This document shows positions 1-8,908 of a stretch of DNA of 64,000 nt, in pieces. The stretch's first letter is position 1. Each line of letters begins with the position of its first letter. The stretch is from the NCBI RefSeq assembly GCF_038595065.1, contig NZ_CP152003.1, positions 4,010,001 through 4,074,000 on the forward strand, given 5' to 3'. Made by a program: the position numbers and the translations under genes. The DNA is from Sutcliffiella sp. FSL R7-0096. Its GTDB lineage: Bacteria > Bacillota > Bacilli > Bacillales > Bacillaceae_I. The notes beneath the pieces are model-generated. The model saw nothing but the letters and a program-made list of their open reading frames with translations, ran no database searches and was not told the origin of the DNA.

Positions 1-7
1 TTTTCAT
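1..7 (-). CDS. Start of a further gene, cut by the window edge
   Basis: A CAT at bases 5-7 reads as ATG on the minus strand. It is preceded at good spacing by GGAGGCACACAGT. It lies 24 bases after the stop of the GH28 gene on the same strand, so it is probably the next gene of that operon. Nothing about the product can be seen. Confidence 0.45.
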
Positions 8-31
8 ACTGTGTGCCTCCAGTAATAAAAA

Positions 32-1438
32 TTATTTTCTCGTTACTCCTTGACAATCCTCTAATTCGATAGAGTTTTCTGATACAATATCCACTTCAAC
101 ATTGGAAAATTCTGTATCGTGAACATTGGAACAATATATACCATATTCAGCCTTAATATAGATATCTTTAAACAAAAGATTGTGTAAAGGCTTCTCGGGA
201 AGCCCTTTCAGTAAAATTGCTCTCTTTGCCCCTGAACATGTTATATCCTTGATGGTGATATCCCTAAATACTGGTGTTTCATCGGAATAAGCAGTGGTTT
301 CCTTTATTTCATCCTCGGGTAGTTCATAAAACATATGAAAGACAATAGCTTCATTTTTAATTCCGAGCATGTTAATATTATCCACCAAGATATTTTCCAC
401 TGTGCCACCACGTCCTCTTGTACTTTTAAAACGCAAACCGGTGTCTGTCCCAAAAAAAGTACAATCAGTTATTGTAACATTCCTTACACCGCCACTCATC
501 TCACTACCGATGACAAAGCCACCATGACCACTATAGACTTTACAGTTCTTGATGGTAATATTCTCGCAAGGGGTTGCAAGCATCCTCCCTTCTTCATCCT
601 TCCCGGACTTCAAACAGATGGCATCATCCCCAACATCAAATGTGCAATTTTCTACATAGGCACCGTTACATGACTCCAAATCCAGGCCATCACCATTTTG
701 TGAGTACCAAGGATTTTTCACCACTATATTCCGAATGGTCACATTTTCACATAGCCAAGGATGAATACACCAGGCTGGCGAGTTTTGGAAGGTCGGCCCA
801 TCAATTAATATATCTTTACTTTTCCTGAAACTGAGCATGTTTGGCCGTAAAAAATGTTTGTACTTATGGTACTTCTCGATATCCTTTGACCCTTTTTCTT
901 CCAATGTAGCAACACCGGCCGCTCCTTCTAACGCACTTTCAGATGGCCACCAAATCTCCTGTTCTTTATCAACAACACCGGAAGTTTGAATCAATTGATT
1001 CCATTGAATATCTGTCATCTTGAATTTTTTCACGGGCCTCCACGCATCCCCTGACCCTTCGAAAATACCATCGCCCGTGATGGAAACGTTTTCAATTCCT
1101 TCCGCATCAAGCGGCGATTGGCACCTCACTACTTGCTTTCCTTCAAATGAAGAATATATCAAAGGATAATCTTCTACATTCTTGCTGAATAAGATAGTGG
1201 CTCCATCGCCAAGGTTTAGATTTATGTTACTTTTCAAAAGAATAGGACCCGTCAACCAAATTCCAGCCGGTATCTTGACGGTTCCTCCACCCTCAGCGGC
1301 ACACTCGTCTATAGCTTGATTGATTGCTATAGTGTTACTTGTTTTTCCATCACCAATTGCACCATAATCACGAATGTTATATTCAACATCCCGTAATATT
1401 GATGTTACCGCTTTAACATTTCCACTGTTACTATTCAT
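32..1438 (-). CDS. Glycoside hydrolase family 28 (polygalacturonase-like)
   Basis: A 468-residue right-handed beta-helix enzyme predicted to hydrolyse galacturonan or related pectic chains. The N-terminus has the typical YNIRDYGAIGDG opening of GH28 proteins. The family's catalytic motifs occur in order: NGDGLD, GDDAIC (paired Asp), GHGG and RFKS. No signal peptide is visible, so it probably acts on imported oligogalacturonides in the cytoplasm. The ATG at 1438 is preferred to the upstream in-frame TTG because GGAGGTAGTTG sits directly before it. A further gene appears to start just downstream, so this may be the 5' part of a pectin or uronate utilisation operon that lies mostly outside the window. 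The family call is firm; the exact substrate is not. Confidence 0.9.
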   Translation of the reverse strand: MNSNSGNVKAVTSILRDVEYNIRDYGAIGDGKTSNTIAINQAIDECAAEGGGTVKIPAGIWLTGPILLKSNINLNLGDGATILFSKNVEDYPLIYSSFEGKQVVRCQSPLDAEGIENVSITGDGIFEGSGDAWRPVKKFKMTDIQWNQLIQTSGVVDKEQEIWWPSESALEGAAGVATLEEKGSKDIEKYHKYKHFLRPNMLSFRKSKDILIDGPTFQNSPAWCIHPWLCENVTIRNIVVKNPWYSQNGDGLDLESCNGAYVENCTFDVGDDAICLKSGKDEEGRMLATPCENITIKNCKVYSGHGGFVIGSEMSGGVRNVTITDCTFFGTDTGLRFKSTRGRGGTVENILVDNINMLGIKNEAIVFHMFYELPEDEIKETTAYSDETPVFRDITIKDITCSGAKRAILLKGLPEKPLHNLLFKDIYIKAEYGIYCSNVHDTEFSNVEVDIVSENSIELEDCQGVTRK

Positions 1439-1525
1439 CAACTACCTCCATAACATTAGATTTATCAATCATTATATAAGAAGAAGATAGATAGCTTAAT
1501 AATCATTTTCTTAGGCAATAAGCGA

Positions 1526-1563
1526 AATAAAAAAAAAACACCCATTATTGAACTAATGAATGT
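1526..1563 (-). terminator. Rho-independent terminator of the lia operon
   Basis: On the minus strand, CATTCATTA and TAATGGGTG pair across a GTTCAA loop. The stem has 9 bp including G-U pairs and overlaps the liaR stop codon. A run of about ten T residues follows. Confidence 0.6.
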
Positions 1564-2177
1564 TTAAAAGCATAGATAACTGCCTGAGTCCGGTCCTGCA
1601 CCTGTAATTTTGCAAGGATGTTACTTACATGTACCTTCACTGTCTTAAGGGCGATAAACAGCTCATCCGCAATTTCTTGATTTGATTTCCCGTGTGTCAT
1701 GAGAAGTAGAATTTCCATCTCCCTATTGGTAAGTTCCTCATGAGGTAGGATTTCTGTTTTTCTACGCATTTTCTGCATCATTTTGCCCGCGACTTCCGGT
1801 TCAAGAATGGATTGTCCTTTATAGGTGGCACGGACTGCATTGGCAATTTCACTTGCTTTGGAGGTTTTCAGCATATAACTGGTTGCTCCTGCTTCAAGGG
1901 CAGGATAAACTTTTTCATCATCTAGGAAGCTTGTGACGATGATAATTTTTGCCTCTGGCCATTGTTCCATGATTCTCTTGGTTGCTTCGATTCCGTCCAT
2001 TTCTTTCATAACAAGATCCATTAAAATGATATCCGGTCTATGCTCCAAGGCAAGCCCCACGGCAGTTGAGCCATCATCCGCTTCTGCAATTACTTCAATA
2101 TCAGGTTGAGCAGACAGATAAGCGGTTACACCAATCCTTACCATTTCATGATCATCTACAAACAATACTCTAATCAT
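1545..2177 (-). CDS. liaR: LiaR-type response regulator
   Basis: A 210-residue NarL/FixJ-family regulator. The N-terminal receiver domain has acidic residues VDD and phosphoacceptor Asp54 in LMDLVM. The C-terminal LuxR-type helix-turn-helix (about 145-205) carries the LTNREMEILLL and QEIADELFIALKTVKVHVSNI motifs. It is the last gene of a five-gene lia cluster and starts five bases after the liaS stop. In the family, phosphorylated LiaR activates liaIH in response to lipid II-targeting antibiotics and envelope damage. The assignment rests on domain type plus the LiaF and LiaS neighbours. Confidence 0.92.
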   Translation of the reverse strand: MIRVLFVDDHEMVRIGVTAYLSAQPDIEVIAEADDGSTAVGLALEHRPDIILMDLVMKEMDGIEATKRIMEQWPEAKIIIVTSFLDDEKVYPALEAGATSYMLKTSKASEIANAVRATYKGQSILEPEVAGKMMQKMRRKTEILPHEELTNREMEILLLMTHGKSNQEIADELFIALKTVKVHVSNILAKLQVQDRTQAVIYAFKHSLVQ

Positions 2178-2181
2178 TTGG

Positions 2182-3219
2182 TCAAGCCCCCTCTACATCT
2201 AGTTTCGGAACTTTTACTTCAAGTCTCGTTCCTTCATTTTCCACACTGACTATCTTTAATGTACCGCCCAGTTCCACTGCCCGTTCATGCATATTTTGCA
2301 ACCCATAGGAGCCAGCCTTAGCCTGCTCAACAACAAAACCTATCCCATCATCCACAACACGGAGTATGATGAGGTTTTCTCTTTGAATAAGCAGAACCTC
2401 TACCACATTTGCTTTTGAATGCCTTAATATGTTGGAAAGTGTCTCCTGTAAAATTCTAAAAAGGTGATCCTCGACACCTTTATCAATAGTAAAATTCTCT
2501 ATCTTCCACGTTATTTTCATTGGAACCTTTTGAATGAGTTCAATTAACAGCTCTTCGGCTCCTTCCTGCAATGTTTTACCTTTTAGAGCAATAGGTCGTA
2601 AATGCAGAAGTAAAGCTCGCATTTCCAGTTGGGATTGATGAATCATTTCTTCTACCAAACGAAGCTGTGTTGACTCATTTTTTTCCTTGTCCTCACTCGA
2701 TTCTGTCAAAGCAGACATGAGCATAGAGGCAGCAAAAAGCTGCTGACTTACAGAATCATGAAGTTCTCTCGCAAGTCGGTTTCTTTCCTGTGAAACAATT
2801 TCTTGAATCCTGTTTTCAAGATCTTCCGCCTTTTCATTTGCGATTTTTTGGGAGAGCTTTGTTTGTTCTTGAATTTGTCCATGTAGCTTCCAAACTACTT
2901 CTTCAATAGAGGCTACCTCCTGAACACCACTGCCAGGAGCTTCCCACAAACTTCTTCCTTGTTCCACCGCTTTTAATTCATCAAAAACCATGTTCCATTG
3001 CTTTTTCCAAAAGAGTCCAGATAATAAACCGAAAATAATGCCCAGCCCAATACTCACTATGGTGGTGAATAATATAAATGGTAAATCCCAAACTTTAATA
3101 ATCCACAAGGCTTCCAAACTGATTACCGGGAAGAAGATTAAAGTCACCACAGCCAGCACAATAAAGCTAGTAAATGAGATAAGCGTCGAATACAGAACAT
3201 GTCTTGTTACTACACTCAT
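2182..3219 (-). CDS. liaS: LiaS-type sensor histidine kinase
   Basis: A 345-residue membrane kinase. Two hydrophobic segments (about 10-35 and 45-70) with almost no extracellular loop are followed by a cytoplasmic linker. The HisKA_3 dimerisation box has His154 in RLARELHDSVSQQ, and the C-terminal ATPase domain has VVDDGIGF and GSYGLQNMHERA. This intramembrane-sensing layout is that of LiaS/VraS kinases. It overlaps liaF by four bases (ATGA), indicating translational coupling with its inhibitor. Confidence 0.92.
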   Translation of the reverse strand: MSVVTRHVLYSTLISFTSFIVLAVVTLIFFPVISLEALWIIKVWDLPFILFTTIVSIGLGIIFGLLSGLFWKKQWNMVFDELKAVEQGRSLWEAPGSGVQEVASIEEVVWKLHGQIQEQTKLSQKIANEKAEDLENRIQEIVSQERNRLARELHDSVSQQLFAASMLMSALTESSEDKEKNESTQLRLVEEMIHQSQLEMRALLLHLRPIALKGKTLQEGAEELLIELIQKVPMKITWKIENFTIDKGVEDHLFRILQETLSNILRHSKANVVEVLLIQRENLIILRVVDDGIGFVVEQAKAGSYGLQNMHERAVELGGTLKIVSVENEGTRLEVKVPKLDVEGA

Positions 3220-3941
3220 ATTCTTTTCACCTCTATGCTTCCTACAAAGACAGAGGTCACAATTTTCACTTTCTGTGTGGCTTCTTTATAGTTTTCTGTG
3301 TGGAAGTGCACTGTCTGGTTAAATATACCTTTCTCTTCGTGCTCCAAAATGGTTGTAGAGCCTACCATTACGGAATGCTGGACGCTTAGTTCTACTTCAT
3401 AAGGAATTAATATTTGAATATTACCAATCACATTCCTGATGAAAATGGTCGCTTCCCCTTTTGGTAGTACTGTATAGCTTAAATCGATAGTCGTGTCGCT
3501 GATTCCACATTGAATATTCACATCATCCCAAGTGTAGGATTGATCCGGCGTTTTCTGAGCTCCAAATAATTTGTTTTGAAACCATTTTTGTGGTTGTCTA
3601 ATGACGGATTCTTGTCGCTCCGGTCGAATTACAGGATTTATCATGACAGGGTGCTTTTTTGCTTGGAGGTACTGATAAACAACATACAGTACCGTTGCAA
3701 CTATTAGAAAATGGAAAGTCATCGTATTGAAAATAGAGATTAAAATGGATAACAAGCCGATCACAAAAAGGGCTTTTCCGATTAACCAATGCCACTTTCT
3801 CTTCCCAATATACATAAGGAAACCTGAAAATAGGAAGGAAAATACAAGGCCCGTATTAAAGAAAAGGATTTCCAAAATAAAAATGAAAGCCCCCATAAAG
3901 ATAATAAAGCTAAGGTAATCCGACTTAATCTTATTTAACAT
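3216..3941 (-). CDS. liaF: LiaF-type inhibitor of the LiaRS system
   Basis: A 241-residue membrane protein. Three to four transmembrane segments fill the first 90 residues or so. A C-terminal soluble domain (about 130-241) is rich in beta strand, with repeated patterns such as DLSYTVLPKGEATIFIRNVIGN. This is the layout of LiaF/VraT proteins, which keep the LiaS kinase off until the envelope is stressed. The four-base overlap with liaS and the upstream liaI and liaH genes support the name. Confidence 0.9.
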   Translation of the reverse strand: MLNKIKSDYLSFIIFMGAFIFILEILFFNTGLVFSFLFSGFLMYIGKRKWHWLIGKALFVIGLLSILISIFNTMTFHFLIVATVLYVVYQYLQAKKHPVMINPVIRPERQESVIRQPQKWFQNKLFGAQKTPDQSYTWDDVNIQCGISDTTIDLSYTVLPKGEATIFIRNVIGNIQILIPYEVELSVQHSVMVGSTTILEHEEKGIFNQTVHFHTENYKEATQKVKIVTSVFVGSIEVKRI

Positions 3942-4025
3942 GCGCCTTGCACCTCCCTTTGGTTTTTAATTAGTGCATGCAGCCTAAAAAGGCATAACAT
4001 GCACGCCTTTTTAGAATAGCAGTTT

Positions 4026-4679
4026 TTACTGAGAAAGAGAATGCGTTTTTTCCTCTGTTTGGCTCATTTCTTTTTCAAGTACCGCAATGCGGGCATCAAT
4101 GGTATTGCGGTGATAAGCTGAGTTCACTTGATGCTCCAAGCGGTCTAAATAGCCTTCCATTTCATTGAACTTTGTGTAGGAATGGTCCCCTTTGCTGGAA
4201 TCCACAACCTGATTCATGCGGTGGGTGGCACGCGCTACATTTTCCCTTCCCATCAATTCCATCCGTTTTATATACATATCCTTCAAACGATGCTTCATTT
4301 CTTCGTACTTCTGCTCAAGATTCGATAAATCCCCTGTAACTTTTTCTAAAGATACTTTTAAATTGGCAGCTCGATCTTGGTATTGCTGATATTCGCGGTT
4401 CGCAAACTCTAGCAATTCCGCCTCTCCTGCTTTCTCAGCGATAGCAGCCTGGACTTTACGCTTCTCAGCAAAGTTGCTTGCCTGGTGATGCTCCCGAACA
4501 AACTCTTCCTTTAGCAAGTTCTGCCTCTCCACTAGTTTGCGTACTTTTTCCACTTCTCTTTCACAGTCACGTAAATATTGATTCAGCATCGCAATAGGAT
4601 TTTTCTGTTCCTTTTTATCTAATACCTCATGAAAATCTGCCGATATCGTTTGTTTAATTCGTGAAAATAGATTTGTCAC
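4026..4679 (-). CDS. liaH: PspA/IM30-family protein LiaH
   Basis: A 217-residue, almost entirely charged, coiled-coil protein of the phage-shock protein A family. It opens with an amphipathic helix (NLFSRIKQTISADFHEVLDK) that in PspA proteins touches the membrane, followed by a long alpha-helical hairpin rich in Glu, Lys and Gln. LiaH forms large ring assemblies that protect a damaged membrane and is recruited by LiaI. Position between liaI and liaF fits this role. Confidence 0.9.
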   Translation of the reverse strand: MTNLFSRIKQTISADFHEVLDKKEQKNPIAMLNQYLRDCEREVEKVRKLVERQNLLKEEFVREHHQASNFAEKRKVQAAIAEKAGEAELLEFANREYQQYQDRAANLKVSLEKVTGDLSNLEQKYEEMKHRLKDMYIKRMELMGRENVARATHRMNQVVDSSKGDHSYTKFNEMEGYLDRLEHQVNSAYHRNTIDARIAVLEKEMSQTEEKTHSLSQ

Positions 4680-4747
4680 TGTTCATCTCTCCTTATTATT
4701 TGTTTGGTACTTTCTTAAAAACACCGCTGTTGATTCCTTTAACAGCA

Positions 4748-5095
4748 TTATTTGTTTAAAGAATTCCATTGTCTTTCAAAGTTGGTGAACGGGTCTCCTG
4801 CTTCGATCATGTCACTACTTTCTTTCGCCTTGTTCCAGTTTTTATAAACGACATATAAGATGTACGCTGCTACAACCGCCAGGACTGCAGGGACATTGGC
4901 GATGGAAAAAGCAATTGCGATGAAAGCGATGAATCCCCATAGGAATTTAGTACCCGTTGAATCCGTACGAATGAATTCTTTTACTGCATAATAGGTGACT
5001 ACCAAACTGACAGCCAAGCCTAATAGTGGACCTATGTTGGCAAGCAAAACAAAGAATGCGATGACACCTACTAAAAACAATCCAAATTTTTTCAT
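4748..5095 (-). CDS. liaI: LiaI-like small membrane protein
   Basis: A 115-residue protein with about four short hydrophobic segments in the first 85 residues and a charged C-terminal tail (NKAKESSDMIEAGDPFTN). It is the first gene of the lia cluster, preceded by GGAGGAACA. In B. subtilis the two-TM protein LiaI anchors LiaH at the membrane. This protein is longer and could be a related member of the same role rather than a strict orthologue. No liaG-like gene lies between liaH and liaF. Confidence 0.7.
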   Translation of the reverse strand: MKKFGLFLVGVIAFFVLLANIGPLLGLAVSLVVTYYAVKEFIRTDSTGTKFLWGFIAFIAIAFSIANVPAVLAVVAAYILYVVYKNWNKAKESSDMIEAGDPFTNFERQWNSLNK

Positions 5096-5210
5096 ATATT
5101 GTTCCTCCCTTCTATGTCTTTATCTTACCTTCGTAAAAGGTTTCGTATAATGAGCCTCAGCCATATTTTGAGATAAGACTTGGGGCGTATTGGAAATAAG
5201 ACTGAGTAGT
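5096..5210 (-). promoter_or_regulatory. Upstream region of the lia operon with a repeated ATAAGACT motif
   Basis: ATAAGACT occurs at 5173-5180 and again at 5196-5203, direct repeats 23 bp apart, upstream of liaI. Read on the minus strand this is AGTCTTAT. By position it could be the LiaR operator, but I cannot confirm a match to a published LiaR box. A TATA-like sequence CATTATACG lies nearer the gene. Confidence 0.3.
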
Positions 5211-5370
5211 TTTTCTTGCAACCACAACAATCATAAAGAGCACTTAGTCTATTAGCCTCTTGAAACTCTACTCATTTATTGATAGAATCTTCTGAAAGTA
5301 GTACTTTAACACGCAATACCTTCTTTATTTTTCACACTGTTTGAAAATAATGATTAGGAGGCGTTTTTGT

Positions 5371-6345
5371 ATGCAAAAAGAGAAATTGGTCCATTTAATT
5401 CCGTACAAACTGGAAAACCAGTTATTTGAAACTCATCAAATCCCTGAAGGCATCGAACTAATCCAAGCCCCTGCCATTTGGCATGCTGGATATAAAGGGG
5501 AAAATGTGGTGGTAGCCGTCATCGATACTGGCTGCGATACACAGCACCCTGATCTTGAAGGCAGAGTTATCGGTGGAAGAAACTTCACGGACGATGATAA
5601 TGGCGATCCAGAAAACTTTACAGATTATAACGGCCATGGAACCCACGTAGCAGGTACGATTGCCGCAATCAATCCTGGTTCAGGTGTTATCGGGGTAGCC
5701 CCGGAGGCTAAATTACTCATCCTCAAAGCACTTGGAGGCAAAAATGGGTCTGGCGAGTATGAATGGATTATTAATGCAATCAATTATGCCGCTTCTCAGA
5801 ATGTGGACATTATCTCTATGTCACTCGGTGGACCTATCGATGTACCTGAACTTCACGATGCAATCAAAGCAGCCATTTCCAATAACATTCTCGTCGTATG
5901 CGCCGCCGGTAATGAGGGAGACGGGAATCAATATACGGAAGAGTTTTCCTATCCTGCAGCCTATACAGAAGTCATCTCTGTCGGTTCTATCAATCTTCAA
6001 CGTAAATCCTCTTACTTTACTAACTCGAATAACGAAATTGATCTTGTTGCGCCTGGTGAAAAAATCATTTCCACTATACCAGGAGGGAGATATGCCGTTT
6101 TCAGTGGTACATCCATGTCAGCCCCACATGTTGCTGGAGCGCTCGCCTTAATTAAGAAGCTTACAGAAAAGGAGTTTGGCCGAGTACTTTCTGAGCCTGA
6201 GCTATATGCCCAACTAATTAAAAGAACCATTCCCCTTGGCTATCCAAAAAGCTTGGAAGGAAATGGACTCCTCTATTTGACAACTCCAGAGCTTTTGGCC
6301 GATTATTTGCGACAAACCAATATTGCAGAAACCATTGGCGTGTAA
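5371..6345 (+). CDS. isp: Intracellular subtilisin-type serine protease
   Basis: A 324-residue S8 peptidase without a signal peptide. The catalytic triad is visible: Asp52 in VIDTGCD, His89 in NGHGTHVAGT and Ser248 in SGTSMSAPH. The oxyanion Asn181 lies in AAGNEG. The N-terminus contains LIPY at residues 9-12, the short inhibitory propeptide motif of Bacillus intracellular subtilisins (IspA), which is removed to activate the enzyme late in growth. The start at 5371 is chosen over the ATG at 5341 because AGGAGG lies nine bases before it and the propeptide then has family length. The role is bulk turnover of cytoplasmic protein in stationary phase. The gene stands alone, followed six bases later by an MITE-like repeat. 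Confidence 0.93.
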   Translation: MQKEKLVHLIPYKLENQLFETHQIPEGIELIQAPAIWHAGYKGENVVVAVIDTGCDTQHPDLEGRVIGGRNFTDDDNGDPENFTDYNGHGTHVAGTIAAINPGSGVIGVAPEAKLLILKALGGKNGSGEYEWIINAINYAASQNVDIISMSLGGPIDVPELHDAIKAAISNNILVVCAAGNEGDGNQYTEEFSYPAAYTEVISVGSINLQRKSSYFTNSNNEIDLVAPGEKIISTIPGGRYAVFSGTSMSAPHVAGALALIKKLTEKEFGRVLSEPELYAQLIKRTIPLGYPKSLEGNGLLYLTTPELLADYLRQTNIAETIGV

Positions 6346-6351
6346 CATGAA

Positions 6352-6538
6352 GGCTCTTTTCTCAAAGATCGTTGCTATTCCCTAGTAAAAAGTCGGCAAT
6401 TGGACTTTTTACTGCGTACTTACTCTAAAAATGCAGTAGTATATTTAGTACTGCAGGGAAAAGAGCACGAAAGTAAGGAATATTACGGTCGGTTTGTAAA
6501 GTACGGAAAAGCAACAAAGTATACGACCGAAAAGAGCC
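6352..6538. repeat. MITE-like element, copy 1
   Basis: A 187-bp non-coding element with inverted ends GGCTCTTTTC and GAAAAGAGCC. A second inverted pair lies just inside (GTTGCT near the left end, AGCAAC near the right). Inside is the palindromic stretch AAAAAGTCGGCAATTGGACT. It begins six bases after the isp stop. Related copies lie at 36693-36875 (inverted), 41056-41240 and, partly, 59163-59255. It has no coding capacity, so any movement would need a transposase from elsewhere. Confidence 0.75.
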
Positions 6539-6560
6539 AACGTAAAAGAATAACAACATA

Positions 6561-6604
6561 AAAATTCCCCGGTCCCAAATGATGTACAAAAGGGTCGGGG
6601 AATT
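6561..6604 (-). terminator. Terminator after the repetitive-protein gene
   Basis: Inverted repeat AATTCCCC...GGGGAATT extended by GTCCC/GGGTC. On the minus strand it is followed by TTTTTATG. Confidence 0.7.
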
Positions 6605-6605
6605 A

Positions 6606-7154
6606 CTAATCCCATTCTAATGTTAAACCTATCGCCAATAAGATGGTACCTATCGCTTGAATCCAACTCCCCACCGCAATGAGAACTTCATTACTGACCT
6701 GAGAATGACCTAATACCATTCTTACTTCTTCTTTCAGTTGTCCCACTCCACCAATAGCCTGTAAAGTGTTCCCTATCACTTGGAGACTGTTGCCAATAAC
6801 GATATAGTATTGGTTTGCACTTCCAAGAGCCGTTATCGCCCCCAATGCTTGAATGAGATCGCCACTTATCACTAACCTCTCCCCGGTATCACTAGAAAAA
6901 TCAATGGCCAAACCTGTACTTACCGTCAGATTCCCTGTTGCTTGTATCATATTCCCTAGCTTTCCGTAAGTCAGTGTCGTTTGCGAATCAGCTTCAAGAC
7001 CGTTTCCTGTCGCTTGAAGTACGTTTCCAACCAAACCTAACCCTTTCCTGCCATTCTCATGAATGGGTAAAGAATGGGTACTCCCAGTTGCCGCAACCAC
7101 CGTACCTATCGCTTGTGTCCAAGCACCTATCAATTGTTTGGAGTTTTCTCCCAT
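6606..7154 (-). CDS. Glycine-rich repetitive protein of unknown function
   Basis: A 182-residue protein built almost wholly of degenerate repeats around the pattern [IL]G-x-x-[IL]QA[IT]GN, for example NVLQATGN, NMIQATGN, DLIQALG, NSLQVIGN, NTLQAIG and SWIQAIG. The repeats alternate small residues with hydrophobics, suggesting a membrane-associated or stacked helical or beta-solenoid fold. I associate this layout with an uncharacterised Bacillaceae family of repetitive proteins (possibly DUF6944) but cannot confirm it. It lies 24 bases downstream of the CotA-like gene on the same strand, so it may be co-transcribed with it and act in the spore. Function unknown. Confidence 0.7.
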   Translation of the reverse strand: MGENSKQLIGAWTQAIGTVVAATGSTHSLPIHENGRKGLGLVGNVLQATGNGLEADSQTTLTYGKLGNMIQATGNLTVSTGLAIDFSSDTGERLVISGDLIQALGAITALGSANQYYIVIGNSLQVIGNTLQAIGGVGQLKEEVRMVLGHSQVSNEVLIAVGSWIQAIGTILLAIGLTLEWD

Positions 7155-7178
7155 AAGCCATTCCGCCTATCTTATCGA

Positions 7179-8765
7179 TCATCTTATCACCATATACGGC
7201 CGCATCATTTCGTAGTCCTCATGTTCTAGCATATGACAATGCCACACATAAAGTCCGTAATAGGGACCAAAATGCATGATGATTCTCGTCACTTCATTCG
7301 GATTTGCCCTTACGGTATCCTTCCTTCCCCTTTCCTGAGGTTCTGGCGGCATACTTGGCCCTTGGTAGTCTATTATTTTCTCTTTATTATATTTATCTAC
7401 ATCAAACATGCGTCGGTCAAGTATCTGAAAGTCTACCAAATGGATATGAATAGGGTGGGTATCTGGAGTAAGGTTGATAAAACACCAGATTTCCGTGGTC
7501 CCAAGCTTGGGATTTTCGGAAATTGGGGCGTCCCAGCCCTTGTTATCGAGTAACATGATTTCCCGTCCATACTGATCCATCAAATGATCGAGTGTCAAAT
7601 ACCTTCTTCTGACCGCGGTATTTTCAGATAGGACAGGAACCTGTTCCAATGCTGCAGGAATACTACTGGTATCAATATACGCAAGCTTGGAAGTTACATG
7701 GAACTGCATCACATCCCTTACTTCATTTCCCTGCTCCCCATCTGGAAAAGGGGCAGGCGCGTCATTAATCATCGTAATCCGTCTGCCGGAAAGATTGGTG
7801 AAATCGATGATTATATCTGCCCTTTCAGCAGGTGCTAGAATTATCTCCTTTATTCCGATCGGGTGTGGCAATAGTCCCCTGTCGGTGCCCACTTGAAACA
7901 TAAGCTGGTCTCTATCAAGCCTTAACCTGTAGAACCTGCTGTTTGATCCATTCAATATCCGAAAGCGGTATTTTCTTGGTTCCACTCCCACAAATGGCCA
8001 GACCTTACCATTCACCAGTATTGTTTTTCCAAAAAACTCGGGAACAATGGAGGTTTCCAGTTCATGTACATGTTCAGCTGGCTGTCTCGGATAATAAAGG
8101 GAACCATCCTGATTAAATGTCCGGTCCTGTAGTAATAAAGGAATGTCATATTTACCTGATGGCATATTTAAACATCGTTCCTTTTCACTTCTTACCAAGT
8201 AGAAGCCAGCCAGACCTGCATATATGTTCAACCTTGTAATTCCGATAGCATGGTCATGATACCATAGCGTACAAGCATTCATGGGGTTGTCATAGTGATA
8301 GATCTGCTTAACAAATTTCTCCCCAACCTGCTGAAATCCGTTAGTAAACCAAGCATCCGGATAGCCGTCACTCTCAGGCTCGACCACCGCCCCGTGCACA
8401 TGGACCACTGTCCTTACCTCAGGGACATCATGATGAGCGCCATGGACCGTAAAATCTATTGGCAAAAGATGAACTGGAGGCAATTGGTTTTTCCACTTGA
8501 TATACACCCTTTCCCCACTCTCTACTTCAATGGTCGGTCCCGGGAAAATTCCTTCATACCCCCACATGGTCGTCTCCGGCAATTCGCTATGCACCGACAC
8601 TTTGCACTCCTTCATGCATACCTCGTAATACGTAAAGCCGCCCCCTTTATGTAGAGGCTTTAATACCGGCGGAATGGGGAGTGCATCCTTGTATTTTGTC
8701 AGGTTATCAACTATACGCTTCTGTTTTCCAGACAACAAGAAATCCCTCCTTTTACTTTTATTCAT
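7179..8765 (-). CDS. cotA: CotA-like spore coat multicopper oxidase (laccase)
   Basis: A 528-residue three-cupredoxin oxidase, close to the 513 residues of B. subtilis CotA. The four copper-binding stretches are present: HVHG, WYHDHAIGITRLN, HPIHIHLVDFQ and HCHMLEHEDYEMM. The Met of the last motif is in the position of the type 1 copper axial ligand. No signal peptide is seen, as expected for a protein made in the mother cell and laid on the forespore coat. The reaction is one-electron oxidation of phenolics or bilirubin with reduction of O2 to water; in spores it produces brown pigment. Preceded by AAGGAGGGATTTC with a start in MNKSKRR. Confidence 0.92.
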   Translation of the reverse strand: MNKSKRRDFLLSGKQKRIVDNLTKYKDALPIPPVLKPLHKGGGFTYYEVCMKECKVSVHSELPETTMWGYEGIFPGPTIEVESGERVYIKWKNQLPPVHLLPIDFTVHGAHHDVPEVRTVVHVHGAVVEPESDGYPDAWFTNGFQQVGEKFVKQIYHYDNPMNACTLWYHDHAIGITRLNIYAGLAGFYLVRSEKERCLNMPSGKYDIPLLLQDRTFNQDGSLYYPRQPAEHVHELETSIVPEFFGKTILVNGKVWPFVGVEPRKYRFRILNGSNSRFYRLRLDRDQLMFQVGTDRGLLPHPIGIKEIILAPAERADIIIDFTNLSGRRITMINDAPAPFPDGEQGNEVRDVMQFHVTSKLAYIDTSSIPAALEQVPVLSENTAVRRRYLTLDHLMDQYGREIMLLDNKGWDAPISENPKLGTTEIWCFINLTPDTHPIHIHLVDFQILDRRMFDVDKYNKEKIIDYQGPSMPPEPQERGRKDTVRANPNEVTRIIMHFGPYYGLYVWHCHMLEHEDYEMMRPYMVIR

Positions 8766-8908
8766 GCTTTAACATATTCGGCTAATACGATGAATATCCA
8801 AAGCAGAAAGATAAAAAGAAAAGTCAGGGTTGTATAAAAATACGTATAATGTTATTTTTATTAATATTATAAACTATCATTTTACTTATTCTAAAGGGGA
8901 CAAAGCCT

